Shown here piece by piece: positions 34,201 through 43,179 of a DNA stretch of 64,000 nucleotides. The stretch is taken from assembly GCA_900466875.1 (NCBI GenBank), contig UBNQ01000023.1:1-64000 (forward strand), read 5' to 3'. This stretch comes from Hyphomicrobiales bacterium (GTDB taxonomy: Bacteria > Pseudomonadota > Alphaproteobacteria > Rhizobiales > Rhizobiaceae). Within the stretch, counting starts at the first letter, position 1. Every line of letters begins with the position of its first letter. A program made the position numbers and the translations under genes. The notes under the pieces were generated by a model. The model ran no database searches and was not told the DNA's origin. It saw only the letters and a program-made list of their open reading frames with translations.

Positions 34201-35010
34201 ACGAACGAGGGATATAGGGCGCGGGTGACGCTCGATCGTCCCGCGCGCACCGGAGCCTTGTCGTCGCCGCTTCTGCCCGGCGTCTCCGGCCGTTTCGATC
34301 ATGCGAACATGCTGGAACTGGACCTCCATTTCGGCGGGCTGGCATCGGCCGAGGGACTGGCGGTGCTTTCCGGTGAGAACCGGATTGCGGTGAAGGCGGA
34401 AAACGATGCGTGGGAAATCATCGGTTTTCTGTCGGCCGAGGAGATCGCGCCAAAACGTTGGCGGTTGTCGGGTCTGCTGCGCGGTCTGGCCGGTTCGCAG
34501 GATGCGACGGCGGCGGGCGCTCCGGCGGGTGCTGCATGCGTCGTGCTGGATGAGGCGGTCGTGCCGCTGGGTGTCGGCAGCGAGGAGCGCGGGCGGTCGC
34601 TCAACTGGCTTGCCGAGAGTCTCGGCGGTGGTGGCGGGCGTGTCGGACCCTTTGCCCTCGCGGGTGGCGAACGCGCCGAAACGCCGCTGGCGCCGGTGCA
34701 TCTGCACGCCGAACGGAGAGGCAATGGCGATATCGCAATCGGCTGGACGAGGTGCGGCCGGATTGATGCCGACGGTTGGGAGGCGGCGGACATCCCGATG
34801 GACGAACCACAGGAGCGCTACCGCGTCGATCTGGCAGCAGGTGGCGATGTGGTGAGGAGCGTCGAGTTGACCGAGCCGTCCTTGCTTTATCCGGCAGCAG
34901 ACGAGCTTGCCGATTTCGGTGCGCGGCAGACGGCGATCGATGTCACGGTCCGGCAGATGGGCCGGGCGGTGCCGCTCGGTGTTCCGGCGCGCTCGGTGAT
35001 CAATCTTTGA
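31216..35010 (+). CDS. GTA g15, giant tail-tip protein with TIM-barrel-like domain
   Basis: A 1264-residue host-recognition or central fibre protein. The N-terminal 40 residues are a Gly/Ala-rich segment (GAALGGVFGPIGAIVGRAAG) typical of tail tips. Residues about 80-250 hold the first hub domain, about 280-700 a glycoside-hydrolase TIM-barrel-like domain (LKARGLKVYLYPFVMMDVPPGNGL, GVDGFIIGSELRGLTQVR, PDIDAVGIDNYMPLSDW, MKPVWFTELGCPAVDKGANQPNVFVDPKS, in parts), then phage tail hub repeats and a LRGLAGS-type C-terminal segment. It ends the particle genes. ATG 31216 follows GAGAGAGATT; the frame is open 36 codons more. Confidence 0.95.
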   Translation: MATLLFQAAGAALGGVFGPIGAIVGRAAGALAGSVVDRSLINGSRTISGARLGTARISGADEGSAVNRLYGTARIGGTLIWATRFEEEVTRERTGGKATGPRVETFRYFSNFAIGLCEGPIASVRRVWADGREIDLTAIEMRVYRGDEEQLPDPLIEAKQGEGLAPAYRGLAYVVFERLPLDSFGNRIPLLQFEVLRPVGRLENQIRAVTIIPGATEHGYQTRQVTEKTGEGSGRIINRHTTTALTDWQASIDELQALCPNLQRVALVVSWFGTDLRAGHCKIVPGVEVEERRQESDPWTVAGIGRGEAYLVSRRDGGPAYGGTPSDASVRAAIADLKARGLKVYLYPFVMMDVPPGNGLPDPYGGGEQAAYPWRGRITCHPAPGQLGTVDRTLAARAQVQAFSRGAEGYRRMVLHYADLVDDAGGVDGFIIGSELRGLTQVRDEADRFPFVEELVDLAGNVRARVGVGTRITYAADWSEYFGYHPQDGSGDVFFHLDPLWASPDIDAVGIDNYMPLSDWRDDDLMEGNPDGFTGRDDAAAFAGQIAAGEGYDWYYAGDADRLNRKRSPITDGLAGKPWVFRYKDIARWWSNRHFERMGGAERAASTAWTPGMKPVWFTELGCPAVDKGANQPNVFVDPKSAESNLPYFSSGGRADSQQRRFLEAHHGHWQGGAVPDGMVDPAHIFVWTWDARPQPAFPDDLSVWSDGGNWRAGHWLNGRMGGTTLADAVAAILTDHGIEDFDVSAVSGDLTGYVQAELTSARALIEPLMEAFQIDAVEDAGRIRFRSRLGASLAPYDITVLADIDGEPLWTENRGHDSDFPAEAALTFYNPTLDYEQASVRSRPVGAESRRVIGSDLPATLFEETALGAVEAALRANRIARRTLNFAISPTEQAIETGDAIRLADGPDGVFVVERIEDGAVRRIEARHHVALPPPGSYVTSGRGNPGGGGVSDAFQPVLHFMDLPRLTDAAPEKFACIAGYCRPWRRIAISSSATNEGYRARVTLDRPARTGALSSPLLPGVSGRFDHANMLELDLHFGGLASAEGLAVLSGENRIAVKAENDAWEIIGFLSAEEIAPKRWRLSGLLRGLAGSQDATAAGAPAGAACVVLDEAVVPLGVGSEERGRSLNWLAESLGGGGGRVGPFALAGGERAETPLAPVHLHAERRGNGDIAIGWTRCGRIDADGWEAADIPMDEPQERYRVDLAAGGDVVRSVELTEPSLLYPAADELADFGARQTAIDVTVRQMGRAVPLGVPARSVINL

Positions 35011-35028
35011 TAACAAGGAGATGAACGG

Positions 35029-35259
35029 ATGGATTTGGTGAAGAACTGGTACCAGTCGAAGACGATCTGGGGCGCGCTGATTGCGGTCTCGGCCTCCGCT
35101 TTGCAACTGGCTGGCCTGGAGATCGGGGCTTCGGACCAAGCGGAACTGGCCGATATCGCGGTGACGCTGACGGGCGCGGTCGGCGGCCTTCTGGCACTCT
35201 ACGGACGGCTTGTCGCGACGGGTTCAATCGGTGGAAAAGGTCTCTCCGGGCCTTCCTGA
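35029..35259 (+). CDS. Holin-like small membrane protein at the end of the GTA cluster
   Basis: A 76-residue protein with two hydrophobic segments (IWGALIAVSASALQLAGLEIG; ADIAVTLTGAVGGLLALYGRLVA) linked by an acidic turn. This layout, plus WYQSKTIWG at the start, resembles small phage holins. AAGGAG lies 11 bases before ATG. Its place after g15, in a cluster with its own endolysin gene, supports a lysis role, but no direct proof exists. Confidence 0.75.
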   Translation: MDLVKNWYQSKTIWGALIAVSASALQLAGLEIGASDQAELADIAVTLTGAVGGLLALYGRLVATGSIGGKGLSGPS

Positions 35260-35366
35260 AGGCGAGCATTACAGAGCATTCATTTGCCATTCAGCCGTCA
35301 TTCGCTACATAATCCATAACATGCTTTGGACATGACCTTTCGTCGGTTGAGTGGAAACAGGTAAAC

Positions 35367-35642
35367 ATGGCGCGACTGCCGATCATTGCGATTTTGGCCG
35401 CCGGCACTGCATTTGCAGCATTGCCTGGGGAGCCTGCGACCGCCCAGAACACGGCACAGAACTATGTCGTTCTGGTCGCCGGTGACTGCGGTACGGCTGC
35501 GTCCCGCGTCGTTCGCGATACGGGTGGGCAGCTTCTGTCGGCCCAGCCGTCCTCGGACGGCCAGACCTGCATTGTCACCGTGCTCGTACAGGGCAACGGC
35601 AGTGAACGGCCGCGAAAGGTCACTGTTCGAGTGCCGATGTAG
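35367..35642 (+). CDS. feuN: FeuN-like periplasmic inhibitor of FeuQ
   Basis: A 91-residue secreted protein: a signal peptide (MARLPIIAILAAGTAFAALPG) is followed by a mature domain NYVVLVAGDCGTAASRVVRDTGGQLLSA with two Cys. In Sinorhizobium meliloti a protein of this size and place, FeuN, is encoded just before feuPQ, binds the sensor from the periplasm and is essential because it keeps the system quiet. Identification is by synteny and size. AGG lies six bases before the ATG. Confidence 0.8.
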   Translation: MARLPIIAILAAGTAFAALPGEPATAQNTAQNYVVLVAGDCGTAASRVVRDTGGQLLSAQPSSDGQTCIVTVLVQGNGSERPRKVTVRVPM

Positions 35643-35675
35643 CCAAGTAAACTAGACATCTGCGCCGTAAAGGTT

Positions 35676-35699
35676 CCGAAAACCGGATGCGGTTTTCGG
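35676..35699. repeat. Hairpin repeat between feuN and feuP
   Basis: CCGAAAACCG, loop GATG, CGGTTTTCGG is a perfect ten-pair stem. Hairpins of this wording are common between rhizobial genes. It could attenuate feuP expression or protect the feuN mRNA end. Confidence 0.65.
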
Positions 35700-35744
35700 G
35701 CTGATGCGCTAGATACTTGCAAGGTTTTATGCAGGGGACGGTTC

Positions 35745-36416
35745 ATGCGCATTCTCGTGGTCGAAGACGACGTCAATCTCAATCGCCAGCTTTCGGATGC
35801 TCTGAAGGAATCCGGCTATGTCGTCGACACCGCGTTTGACGGCGAAGAGGGGCATTTCCTCGGTGACACGGAACCCTATGATGCGGTGATCCTCGATATC
35901 GGCCTGCCCGAAATGGACGGCATTACCGTCGTCGAGAAATGGCGCTCGAACGGCAAGGGCATGCCGGTGCTGATGCTGACGGCCCGCGATCGCTGGAGCG
36001 ACAAGGTGGCCGGGATCGATGCCGGTGCCGACGACTATGTGGCAAAGCCGTTCCATGTCGAGGAAGTGCTGGCACGGGTGAGGGCATTGATCCGTCGTGC
36101 CGCCGGCCATTCGTCATCCGAAATCGTCTGCGGCCCGGTGCGGCTCGACACCAAGGCATCCAAGGCAACGGTCGACGGCGTGACCTTGAAGCTGACCTCC
36201 CACGAATTCCGGCTATTGTCCTATCTCATGCACCACATGGGCACGGTCGTCTCGCGCACCGAACTGGTCGAGCATATGTATGACCAGGATTTCGACCGCG
36301 ATTCCAACACGATCGAGGTTTTTGTCGGCCGCCTTCGCAAGAAGATCGGCGGCGACCTGATCGAAACCGTTCGCGGTCTGGGCTACCGGATGCAAGCGCC
36401 GGCCGATGCCCAATAG
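35745..36416 (+). CDS. feuP: Response regulator FeuP (OmpR/PhoP type)
   Basis: A 223-residue regulator with a receiver domain (phospho-acceptor Asp51 in DAVILDIGLPEMDG, Lys in VAKPFHVEE) and a winged-helix DNA-binding domain (LTSHEFRLLSYLMHHMGTVVSR ... NTIEVFVGRLRKKIG). With feuQ downstream and feuN upstream it matches the rhizobial FeuPQ system, which controls cyclic-glucan export (ndvA) and osmoadaptation in S. meliloti. It overlaps feuQ by 11 bases. Confidence 0.9.
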   Translation: MRILVVEDDVNLNRQLSDALKESGYVVDTAFDGEEGHFLGDTEPYDAVILDIGLPEMDGITVVEKWRSNGKGMPVLMLTARDRWSDKVAGIDAGADDYVAKPFHVEEVLARVRALIRRAAGHSSSEIVCGPVRLDTKASKATVDGVTLKLTSHEFRLLSYLMHHMGTVVSRTELVEHMYDQDFDRDSNTIEVFVGRLRKKIGGDLIETVRGLGYRMQAPADAQ

Positions 36417-37851
36417 TCTCCCCAAACAGCCCCCTAGCCTGGGCATGGGAGGATTTCGGTCACTCACCGCACGCGTGCTGCTTCTGGCGACCGCATGGTC
36501 GGCGGTCGCGCTGGTGGTGATCGCGATCGTCATCTCGCAGCTTTACCGCCAGTCCTCGGAGCGGGCGTTTACCGATCTCCTGCGCGCGCAGCTCTATAAC
36601 GTCATCAACTCCATGACGATCGGTGAGGACAACAAGCTGTCGGGCAATCCGCAGCTCGGCGACCTGCGGTTTTCGCAGCCCGAGACGGGCTGGTACTGGA
36701 TCATCGAGCCGCTTGGCACGTTCGCGGCGACGCCGCTTTCCTCGTCTTCGCTCGGCACTTCGAACATCAAGGTGCCGACCATTCTGAGCGTGCCGTTCAA
36801 CAATCGCTACGAACGCTTCTATCGCACCTATGATGCCTTCGGAAATTCCGTGCTGGTGGCCGAAACAGAAGTTGTTCTCGACGGCGAGGGGCGGGCGGCG
36901 CGGTTTCGCGTTTCGGGCAATCTGGCTGTCGTGGAAGACGACGTGCATGGGTTTTCGCGCAATCTCTACATTACGCTCGCCGTGTTCGGGGTCGGCAGCC
37001 TGATCGTCAACGGTCTGGCGATCCTCTTCGGGCTCTTGCCGCTGAAGGGCGCGCGCCGGGCGCTGGAGCGGGTTCGGCGCGGCGAAGTCGAACATCTTGA
37101 GGGGCAATTCCCTCGCGAAATCATGCCATTGGCCAACGACATCAATGCGCTGATCGAAAGCAATCGGCGTATCGTGGAGCGTGCCCGCATGCAGGTAGGC
37201 AACCTTGCCCACTCGTTGAAAACACCGCTTGCCGTGCTGCTCAACGAATCACGGCTGGGCGAGAAGGTTCAGTCCGATCTGGTGCGTACCCAGGCCGAGG
37301 CGATGCAGGGCCAGGTGCAATCCTATCTCAACCGCGCCCGGATCGCGGCGCAGCGCGAGTCCTTGCTTGCGCGCAGCGAGGTCGAGCCGGTTCTGGAGCG
37401 GCTTGTGCGTGTCATGCGCAGGCTAAACCCCGATACCGAATTCCATCTGTCTGTGTCGCCACCCGTGCTGGCGATCGCGCTGGAACAGCAGGATCTCGAG
37501 GAAACGGTCGGCAATCTTCTGGAAAACGCTGCCAAATTCGCGAAGGTCGGCGTCTGGGTGTCGGCAGTGCAGGCAGGCCCGCCGCCGGGTGCGGAAGGCG
37601 AAGCTGCCCGCCGGGCATGGGTTGAACTGATCGTCGAGGATGACGGCCCGGGTCTGGAACCCGAGCAGATCACCATCGCGCTGAAGCGCGGCAAGCGGCT
37701 CGACGAAAGCAAGCCGGGCGCCGGTCTCGGTCTTTCGATCGTCAGCGAGATTGCTTCGGAATACAACGGCACGATCAATCTGGATCGCGGAGCACACGGT
37801 GGCCTGCGGGCAAGATTGCTGCTTCCGGGCCTGACGCGCGACGCCGCATGA
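36406..37851 (+). CDS. feuQ: Sensor histidine kinase FeuQ
   Basis: A 481-residue membrane sensor. Transmembrane helices lie at about 23-46 and 187-211, enclosing a 140-residue periplasmic domain where FeuN would bind. The PhoQ-type phospho-acceptor box is NLAHSLKTPLAVLLNES with His269. The ATPase domain has NLLENAAKFA (N box), DDGPGLEPEQ (G1) and GAGLGLSIV (G2). It partners FeuP; the start overlaps feuP by 11 bases, though ATG 36445 is also possible. Confidence 0.9.
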   Translation: MPNSLPKQPPSLGMGGFRSLTARVLLLATAWSAVALVVIAIVISQLYRQSSERAFTDLLRAQLYNVINSMTIGEDNKLSGNPQLGDLRFSQPETGWYWIIEPLGTFAATPLSSSSLGTSNIKVPTILSVPFNNRYERFYRTYDAFGNSVLVAETEVVLDGEGRAARFRVSGNLAVVEDDVHGFSRNLYITLAVFGVGSLIVNGLAILFGLLPLKGARRALERVRRGEVEHLEGQFPREIMPLANDINALIESNRRIVERARMQVGNLAHSLKTPLAVLLNESRLGEKVQSDLVRTQAEAMQGQVQSYLNRARIAAQRESLLARSEVEPVLERLVRVMRRLNPDTEFHLSVSPPVLAIALEQQDLEETVGNLLENAAKFAKVGVWVSAVQAGPPPGAEGEAARRAWVELIVEDDGPGLEPEQITIALKRGKRLDESKPGAGLGLSIVSEIASEYNGTINLDRGAHGGLRARLLLPGLTRDAA

Positions 37852-38081
37852 TTCCGGTCATGAAATCTGTGGCCAATAAGCAACTGCTAAAGACTTGCTG
37901 TCTTATCTTCTGGACGATCGCATCGCCTGCTATATCATTGAAGTGAAAGGCGGACGGACCGGGTTCTGGAACAGTATCGATCAACGCGGCCGGGAGAGGT
38001 TTTTTCCCGGAAGATCGGGCTACTGATTTTGAGAGACCGGCGTTTTCGCCGAGCGTGCCAGTCGGAGACCAGAAACAAGCG

Positions 38082-38513
38082 ATGCGCCCCACGAGCTTTT
38101 CAACCATGCTGTTGACCCTTTGCGGAATTGCCGTCGTTTCCGGATGCACATCCGCGTCCCGTTCCGCGACCGCTGCGCGTGGACTGTTGTCTCCGAAACC
38201 ATCGGCATCGGCGGGGTATATTACGGCCTTGCAGGGTGGCATTGTCGGTCGCAGCGGTGCCGAGCTTTCGTCCAGCGACCGTTCGCGGGCGCTGGAAGCA
38301 GAATACAGGGCGCTGGAAGAGGCCGCCGGCGGACAGGCCGTTCAGTGGAAAGGCAGTGATGCCAATGGCGAGGTGATCGCCAACGCCCCTTATCAGGTCG
38401 GCGCGCAGAACTGCCGGCAATATCGGCATACGGTCACCGTCGACGGCAAGGATATGGTTGCCAGAGGCGCCGCATGCCGCAATTCCGACGGCACCTGGAC
38501 GCCTCTCAACTGA
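38082..38513 (+). CDS. Lipoprotein of the 17-kDa surface antigen type
   Basis: A 143-residue protein with a lipoprotein signal: MRPTSFSTMLLTLCGIAVVSGC, the lipobox VVSGC placing Cys at residue 22. The C-terminal half WKGSDANGEVIANAPYQVGAQNCRQYRHTVTVDGK (in parts) matches the RT0821/Lpp0805-like surface antigen domain seen in rickettsial 17-kDa antigens. Expected location is the outer membrane. The start at 38082 is preferred to ATG 38055. Role unknown. Confidence 0.83.
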   Translation: MRPTSFSTMLLTLCGIAVVSGCTSASRSATAARGLLSPKPSASAGYITALQGGIVGRSGAELSSSDRSRALEAEYRALEEAAGGQAVQWKGSDANGEVIANAPYQVGAQNCRQYRHTVTVDGKDMVARGAACRNSDGTWTPLN

Positions 38514-38702
38514 CAGTGCGCCTCACCACGCATTCGTGAATTTGATATAGGTCATGGCCGTTGATAGACATTCCCATAAGTCTTGAAACGTTCTAAGGAG
38601 CTTGACCTGTGACGTGGCTGCGGGCCACGGAGATATCTCAAATTCACGTCAACGGCGGGCAGTCGATTGGAATTGCCACCGGCGTTGCAGTAATTGGCGA
38701 AC

Positions 38703-39908
38703 ATGATTTTATGGATCCTTCTTGCGCTCCTGACGGCCATCGTCGCGGCAGCGCTGCTTTATCCGCTCTACCGGCGTGCCGAGGCGCTTGCGCCCGACAA
38801 TGCCGGTGAGGTCGAGGTTTATCGCGACCAGATGAAGGAGCTGGATCGGGATCGTGCAGGCGGTCTGATCAGTGCCGAGGAAGCCGAATATGCGCGCGCC
38901 GAAATCGGACGCCGTTTGCTGGCGGCTGCGGGAAAGCAGACTGAAAGTGCAGCGGACGCTGAGAAGGCGAGCGGATTGCGCAAAATGGCGATTGGCATCG
39001 TGACGGTCGCCCCGCCTGCTATCGGGCTCTGTCTTTACATCATGCTGGGCAGCCCCGGTTTGCCCGATCAGCCGCTGGAAGCGCGGCTGGCGAACCCCGG
39101 CAACGACATGTCGTTGCTTGTGGCGAAAGCCGAACGGCATCTGGCGCAGAACCCGAACGATGGATCCGGGTGGGATATTCTGGCACCGATCTACTTCCGG
39201 ACCGCGCGGTTGGGGGATGCGGAACTCGCCTATCGCAACGCGATACGCCTGATCGGCCCAAGCGCCGCACGTCTGTCCGGTCTCGGCGAGACGCTCGTCG
39301 TTGCCAATGACGGTATCGTGACCGAGGATGCCCGCTCTGCCTTCGAGGAAGCGGCGCGGCTGGAGCCGGGCGACGTGCGCGCCCGATTTTACGTCGGCGT
39401 GGCGCAGGAGCAGGCAGGGCAGGCGGCGCAAGCGAAGGCGACCTTCGAGGACATCGCCAAGGCGTCGCCGCCCGATGCGCCCTGGATGGGACTGATCAAC
39501 GAACATATCGCGAAGAACGGTGGGACCGCGGCTGCATCTTCAGCACAGCCTTCCGCGCTGGGCAGCCCGAGCGCCGAGGATGTGGCGGCGGCCGAAGACA
39601 TGTCTGACGGCGATCGGCAGGAGATGATCCGCGGCATGGTCGACACGCTGGCCGCGCGGCTCGAGGCCGAACCGAAGAATATCGAAGGCTGGCTGAGACT
39701 GGTAAGATCCTACATGGTGCTCGGCGACAGGGAAAAGGCACAGGCCGCGTTGAACACCGGGCTGGGGCATTTCCCCGCCGATGGAAACGAGGGCCGGCAG
39801 CTTGCAGCGCTTGCCCGTGAAATAGGACTGTCGGCCACCGGTGCCGGTAAAGCAGAGGCGCCGGAGACTGCGCCGCAGGGGGCCGCTCCCCAGGGAGTAA
39901 CGCAATGA
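38703..39908 (+). CDS. cycH: Cytochrome c maturation protein CcmI (CycH)
   Basis: A 401-residue inner-membrane protein that escorts apocytochrome c to the CcmF/H haem lyase. Two helices ([41 protein letters not shown]) flank a leucine-zipper-like loop ([31 protein letters not shown], in parts). The periplasmic half from about residue 145 contains tetratricopeptide repeats that bind the apocytochrome. ATG 38703 is preferred over TTG 38694. It opens the cycH-ccmE-ccmF-ccmH operon, each gene overlapping the next by four bases. Confidence 0.92.
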   Translation: MILWILLALLTAIVAAALLYPLYRRAEALAPDNAGEVEVYRDQMKELDRDRAGGLISAEEAEYARAEIGRRLLAAAGKQTESAADAEKASGLRKMAIGIVTVAPPAIGLCLYIMLGSPGLPDQPLEARLANPGNDMSLLVAKAERHLAQNPNDGSGWDILAPIYFRTARLGDAELAYRNAIRLIGPSAARLSGLGETLVVANDGIVTEDARSAFEEAARLEPGDVRARFYVGVAQEQAGQAAQAKATFEDIAKASPPDAPWMGLINEHIAKNGGTAAASSAQPSALGSPSAEDVAAAEDMSDGDRQEMIRGMVDTLAARLEAEPKNIEGWLRLVRSYMVLGDREKAQAALNTGLGHFPADGNEGRQLAALAREIGLSATGAGKAEAPETAPQGAAPQGVTQ

Positions 39909-40432
39909 CGCGCAAGCAGAAACGATTGGCCGTGATCGGCGGCGGGATGAGCTTCATCATCATCGCCGTTTTCCTCGTCATGTTCGCCTTCTCGCAGTCG
40001 GTGGCTTATTTCTTCATGCCGGCGGATCTGGCGACGGCCAATCTGCAGCCGGGAACCCGCATCCGTCTCGGCGGACTTGTCGAGGCGGGATCGGTCAAGC
40101 GCGGCCAGGGATCGACGGTGAGCTTCACCGTGACCGATGGCAGCGCGACCGTGCCGGTGAGCTACACGGGCATCCTGCCGGACCTGTTCCGCGAGGGGCA
40201 GGGCGTCGTGACCGAAGGGTCGTTCGATGCGGCCACCCACGCCTTCGTTGCCGACAGCGTGCTTGCCAAGCATGACGAGAACTACATGCCCAAGGAAGTT
40301 GCCGACCGCCTGAAGAAGGATGGCGTCTGGGAAGATGGCACGGGCAGCGGCATGGCACCGGCAAAAGGTGAGGGCACACCCGAGGCGGCAAAGGATGCGA
40401 AGGGACAGGTTGTCGGGAGCACTACGCCATGA
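39905..40432 (+). CDS. ccmE: Periplasmic haem chaperone CcmE (CycJ)
   Basis: A 175-residue protein with one N-terminal anchor ([21 protein letters not shown]) and an OB-fold. Words are [33 protein letters not shown] and the haem-binding site [13 protein letters not shown], whose His forms the covalent bond with haem before transfer to CcmF. The overlap ATGA with cycH and with ccmF shows one operon. Confidence 0.95.
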   Translation: MTRKQKRLAVIGGGMSFIIIAVFLVMFAFSQSVAYFFMPADLATANLQPGTRIRLGGLVEAGSVKRGQGSTVSFTVTDGSATVPVSYTGILPDLFREGQGVVTEGSFDAATHAFVADSVLAKHDENYMPKEVADRLKKDGVWEDGTGSGMAPAKGEGTPEAAKDAKGQVVGSTTP

Positions 40433-42417
40433 TCGTCGAAATCGGCCATTTCGCGCTGGTGCTTGCGCTGGCAACCGCGATCATCGTTTCGGTCCTGCCG
40501 GTCGTCGGCGCCTATCGTCGCGACGCGAGCATGATGGCCGTCGGGACGACCGGTTCTCTGGTCATGTTCGGCCTCGTGGCGCTGTCCTTCGCGTCGCTGA
40601 CCTGGGCCTATGTCGTGTCCGACTTTTCGGTGAAGAATGTCTGGGAGAATTCCCATTCGCTGATGCCGATGATCTACAAATATTCCGGCGTCTGGGGCAA
40701 TCACGAAGGCTCGATGATGCTCTGGCTGCTGATCCTCGTGTTTTTCAGCGCGCTCGTTGCCGTCTTTGGCCGTAATATTCCAGACACGCTGAAGGCCAAC
40801 GTGCTGGCGGTGCAGGCCTGGATCAGCCTTGCCTTTCTGCTGTTCATCCTCCTCACCTCCAATCCGTTCACACGCCTCGATCCGGCACCGGCGGAAGGGC
40901 AGGACCTGAACCCGATCCTGCAGGACTTCGGCCTCGCGATCCATCCGCCGCTTCTCTATCTCGGTTATGTCGGTTTCTCTGTCTGCTTCTCCTTTGCCGT
41001 TGCGGCATTGATGGAAGGGCGCATCGACGCGGCCTGGGCGCGCTGGGTGCGGCCCTGGACGCTTGCCGCCTGGACGTTTCTCACCGCCGGCATCGCCATG
41101 GGTTCATACTGGGCCTATTACGAACTCGGCTGGGGCGGATGGTGGTTCTGGGATCCGGTCGAAAACGCTTCCTTCATGCCCTGGCTTGCCGGCACCGCGC
41201 TTTTGCATTCGGCGCTGGTGATGGAAAAGCGCGAGGCGTTGAAGATCTGGACGGTGCTTCTGGCGATCATGACCTTCTCGCTGTCGCTGCTCGGCACCTT
41301 TCTTGTGCGTTCGGGCGTGCTGACCTCTGTGCATGCCTTTGCCACCGATCCGTCGCGCGGGATTTTCATCCTCTGCATTCTGGCGATCTTCATCGGCGGG
41401 GCGTTCATGCTGTTTGCATGGCGGGCGCCGACGCTGAAGGCCGGCGGCCTGTTCGCGCCGATCTCGCGCGAAGGTTCGCTCGTTCTCAACAACCTGATCC
41501 TGACGGTCTCGACCGCGACGGTGCTGACCGGCACGCTGTATCCGCTGGTGCTGGAAACCCTGACGGGCGAGAAGATTTCGGTCGGCGCACCTTTCTTCAA
41601 CATGACTTTCGGTCTGCTGATGCTGCCGCTGCTGATCGCCGCGCCGTTCGGTCCGTTGCTGGCGTGGAAACGCGCGGATCTTGTCGGCGCGTTCCAGCGT
41701 GTGTGGGTCTTTGCCGGTCTTGCCCTGCTTATCGGGCTTGTGCTGTGGTACATGCAGAATGGCGGGCCTGTTCTGGCGCTTTTCGGGCTCGCACTTGGTT
41801 GCTGGGGCATGCTGGGTGCCGTCGCGGATCTCTGGTATCGCGGCAATTTCGGCAAGCTGCCGGTGATGACCTCGCTGCGCCGTCTCAAAGGCCTGCCGCG
41901 CTCCGCCTGGGGTACGGCGATTGCCCATTTCGGTCTCGGCGTAACCGTGATCGGTATCGTCGCCGCATCGGCTTTCAGCACAGAACACGTCGTCGAGATG
42001 AAGCAGGGGCAGACGGCGCAATCCGGTGGTTACTCGCTGACCTTTGACGGTTTCCGCGAAGCTGTCGGCCCGAACTTCACCGAGGAGCGGGGGCATTTCA
42101 CCGTCAGCTCCGGCGGTGTGGCCGTGGCCGATGTCTGGTCGTCCAAGCGGCTTTACACGGCGCGGCGCATGCCGACGACGGAAGCGGGCATCCTGACCTT
42201 CGGGCTCAGCCAGCTCTATGTCTCTCTCGGCGACCCGATGGACGGCGGCGGCATCGTCGTGCGCATCTGGTGGAAGCCCCTAATCCTCTGCATCTGGGGC
42301 GGCTGCCTGATCATGATGATCGGCGGGTTCGTGTCGCTGTCGGATCGCCGGTTGCGCGTTGGTGCGCCGAGCAGGAAGGCCAAGCCGGTCAAGGCTGTGA
42401 TGGAGCCGGCGGAATGA
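40429..42417 (+). CDS. ccmF: Haem lyase subunit CcmF (CycK)
   Basis: A 662-residue polytopic protein with about 15 transmembrane helices. The WWD haem-binding segment is [21 protein letters not shown] (about residues 231-251, longer than 20 when fully written). Conserved His lie in [11 protein letters not shown] and in [11 protein letters not shown]. It attaches haem from CcmE to CxxCH of apocytochromes with CcmH and CcmI. It overlaps ccmE by four bases and ends in ATGA with the start of ccmH. Confidence 0.96.
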   Translation: MIVEIGHFALVLALATAIIVSVLPVVGAYRRDASMMAVGTTGSLVMFGLVALSFASLTWAYVVSDFSVKNVWENSHSLMPMIYKYSGVWGNHEGSMMLWLLILVFFSALVAVFGRNIPDTLKANVLAVQAWISLAFLLFILLTSNPFTRLDPAPAEGQDLNPILQDFGLAIHPPLLYLGYVGFSVCFSFAVAALMEGRIDAAWARWVRPWTLAAWTFLTAGIAMGSYWAYYELGWGGWWFWDPVENASFMPWLAGTALLHSALVMEKREALKIWTVLLAIMTFSLSLLGTFLVRSGVLTSVHAFATDPSRGIFILCILAIFIGGAFMLFAWRAPTLKAGGLFAPISREGSLVLNNLILTVSTATVLTGTLYPLVLETLTGEKISVGAPFFNMTFGLLMLPLLIAAPFGPLLAWKRADLVGAFQRVWVFAGLALLIGLVLWYMQNGGPVLALFGLALGCWGMLGAVADLWYRGNFGKLPVMTSLRRLKGLPRSAWGTAIAHFGLGVTVIGIVAASAFSTEHVVEMKQGQTAQSGGYSLTFDGFREAVGPNFTEERGHFTVSSGGVAVADVWSSKRLYTARRMPTTEAGILTFGLSQLYVSLGDPMDGGGIVVRIWWKPLILCIWGGCLIMMIGGFVSLSDRRLRVGAPSRKAKPVKAVMEPAE

Positions 42418-43013
42418 ACAACCAAAACCCCTCCCCAACCCCTCCCCACAAGGGGAAGGGGCATCATCGCCCCACTCTCAGCCTCAGATCTAGGCACGGC
42501 GGTGCCACGGGTCTTCTCCCCCCTTGTGGGGGAGATGGCCGGCAGGCCAGAGGGGGAATAATCACGAAATTCCTTGTTGTCATTTTTCTCCTCCTCACCT
42601 CCCTCCCCGCCTTCGCCGTCAACCCGGACGAAGTCCTGTCCGACCCCGCGCTGGAGACCCGCGCGCGGCAGATCTCGGCGCATCTGCGCTGCATGGTCTG
42701 CCAGAACCAGTCGATCGACGATTCGAATGCCGAACTGGCCAAGGACCTGCGTGTTCTCGTGCGCCAGCGGCTGACGGATGGTGATACGGACGATCAGGTG
42801 ATCGATTATGTTGTTTCCCGTTACGGCGAGTTCGTGCTTCTCAACCCGCGCCTCAGCACCAAGACGATCATCCTCTGGGCCATGCCTGCCGGGCTTCTGA
42901 TCGTGGGAATTTTCGCGCTTGTCATCTTCGTCAGGAGCCGGCCCGCCAGACGTCCCGCCGACGCACTGAGTGCGGAAGAGAAAGCGAAAATCGACGAGCT
43001 GCTTGGTCGGTAG
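42414..43013 (+). CDS. ccmH: Cytochrome c maturation thioreductase CcmH (CycL) with repeat-encoded N-terminal extension
   Basis: A 199-residue product when begun at ATG 42414, which overlaps the ccmF stop (ATGA). Residues 2-49 are encoded by a palindromic repeat; the real signal peptide is [19 protein letters not shown] (50-68). The periplasmic domain has the redox motif [11 protein letters not shown] (Cys93, Cys96), which reduces the apocytochrome CxxCH, and one C-terminal anchor ([20 protein letters not shown]). No ATG, GTG or TTG lies in frame just before the signal peptide, so the extension appears to be translated. The extension is unusual for the family, where the start is about three residues before the signal core. 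Confidence 0.85.
   Translation: MNNQNPSPTPPHKGKGHHRPTLSLRSRHGGATGLLPPCGGDGRQARGGIITKFLVVIFLLLTSLPAFAVNPDEVLSDPALETRARQISAHLRCMVCQNQSIDDSNAELAKDLRVLVRQRLTDGDTDDQVIDYVVSRYGEFVLLNPRLSTKTIILWAMPAGLLIVGIFALVIFVRSRPARRPADALSAEEKAKIDELLGR
42425..42560. repeat. Palindromic repeat inserted in-frame at the 5' end of ccmH
   Basis: CCCCTCCCCACAAGGGGAAG near 42449 and CTTCTCCCCCCTTGTGGGGG near 42519 are inverted arms, followed by GAGATGGCCGGCAGGCC. Same family as the copies at 1-125 and 60130-60200. Confidence 0.75.
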
Positions 43014-43179
43014 GTCTTGCCGCAAAAATCGGATGTTTCGAAATATTACGAACATTTCATGCTCTAGCCACCTGCAGTTAAGGTGACGGCGCCTATATCT
43101 CAGTCATCAAACAACGCCGAATGCTCCAATGGGCAGCCCGGCCAAATTGAGTGACGAAGAGAAGAAGGTAGCTTTCACC

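Noticed and set aside
15999..35259. Whole region as an ordinary temperate prophage
   Set aside because: No integrase, repressor, replication genes or attachment repeats are seen, and gene order g2-g15 is that of gene transfer agents.
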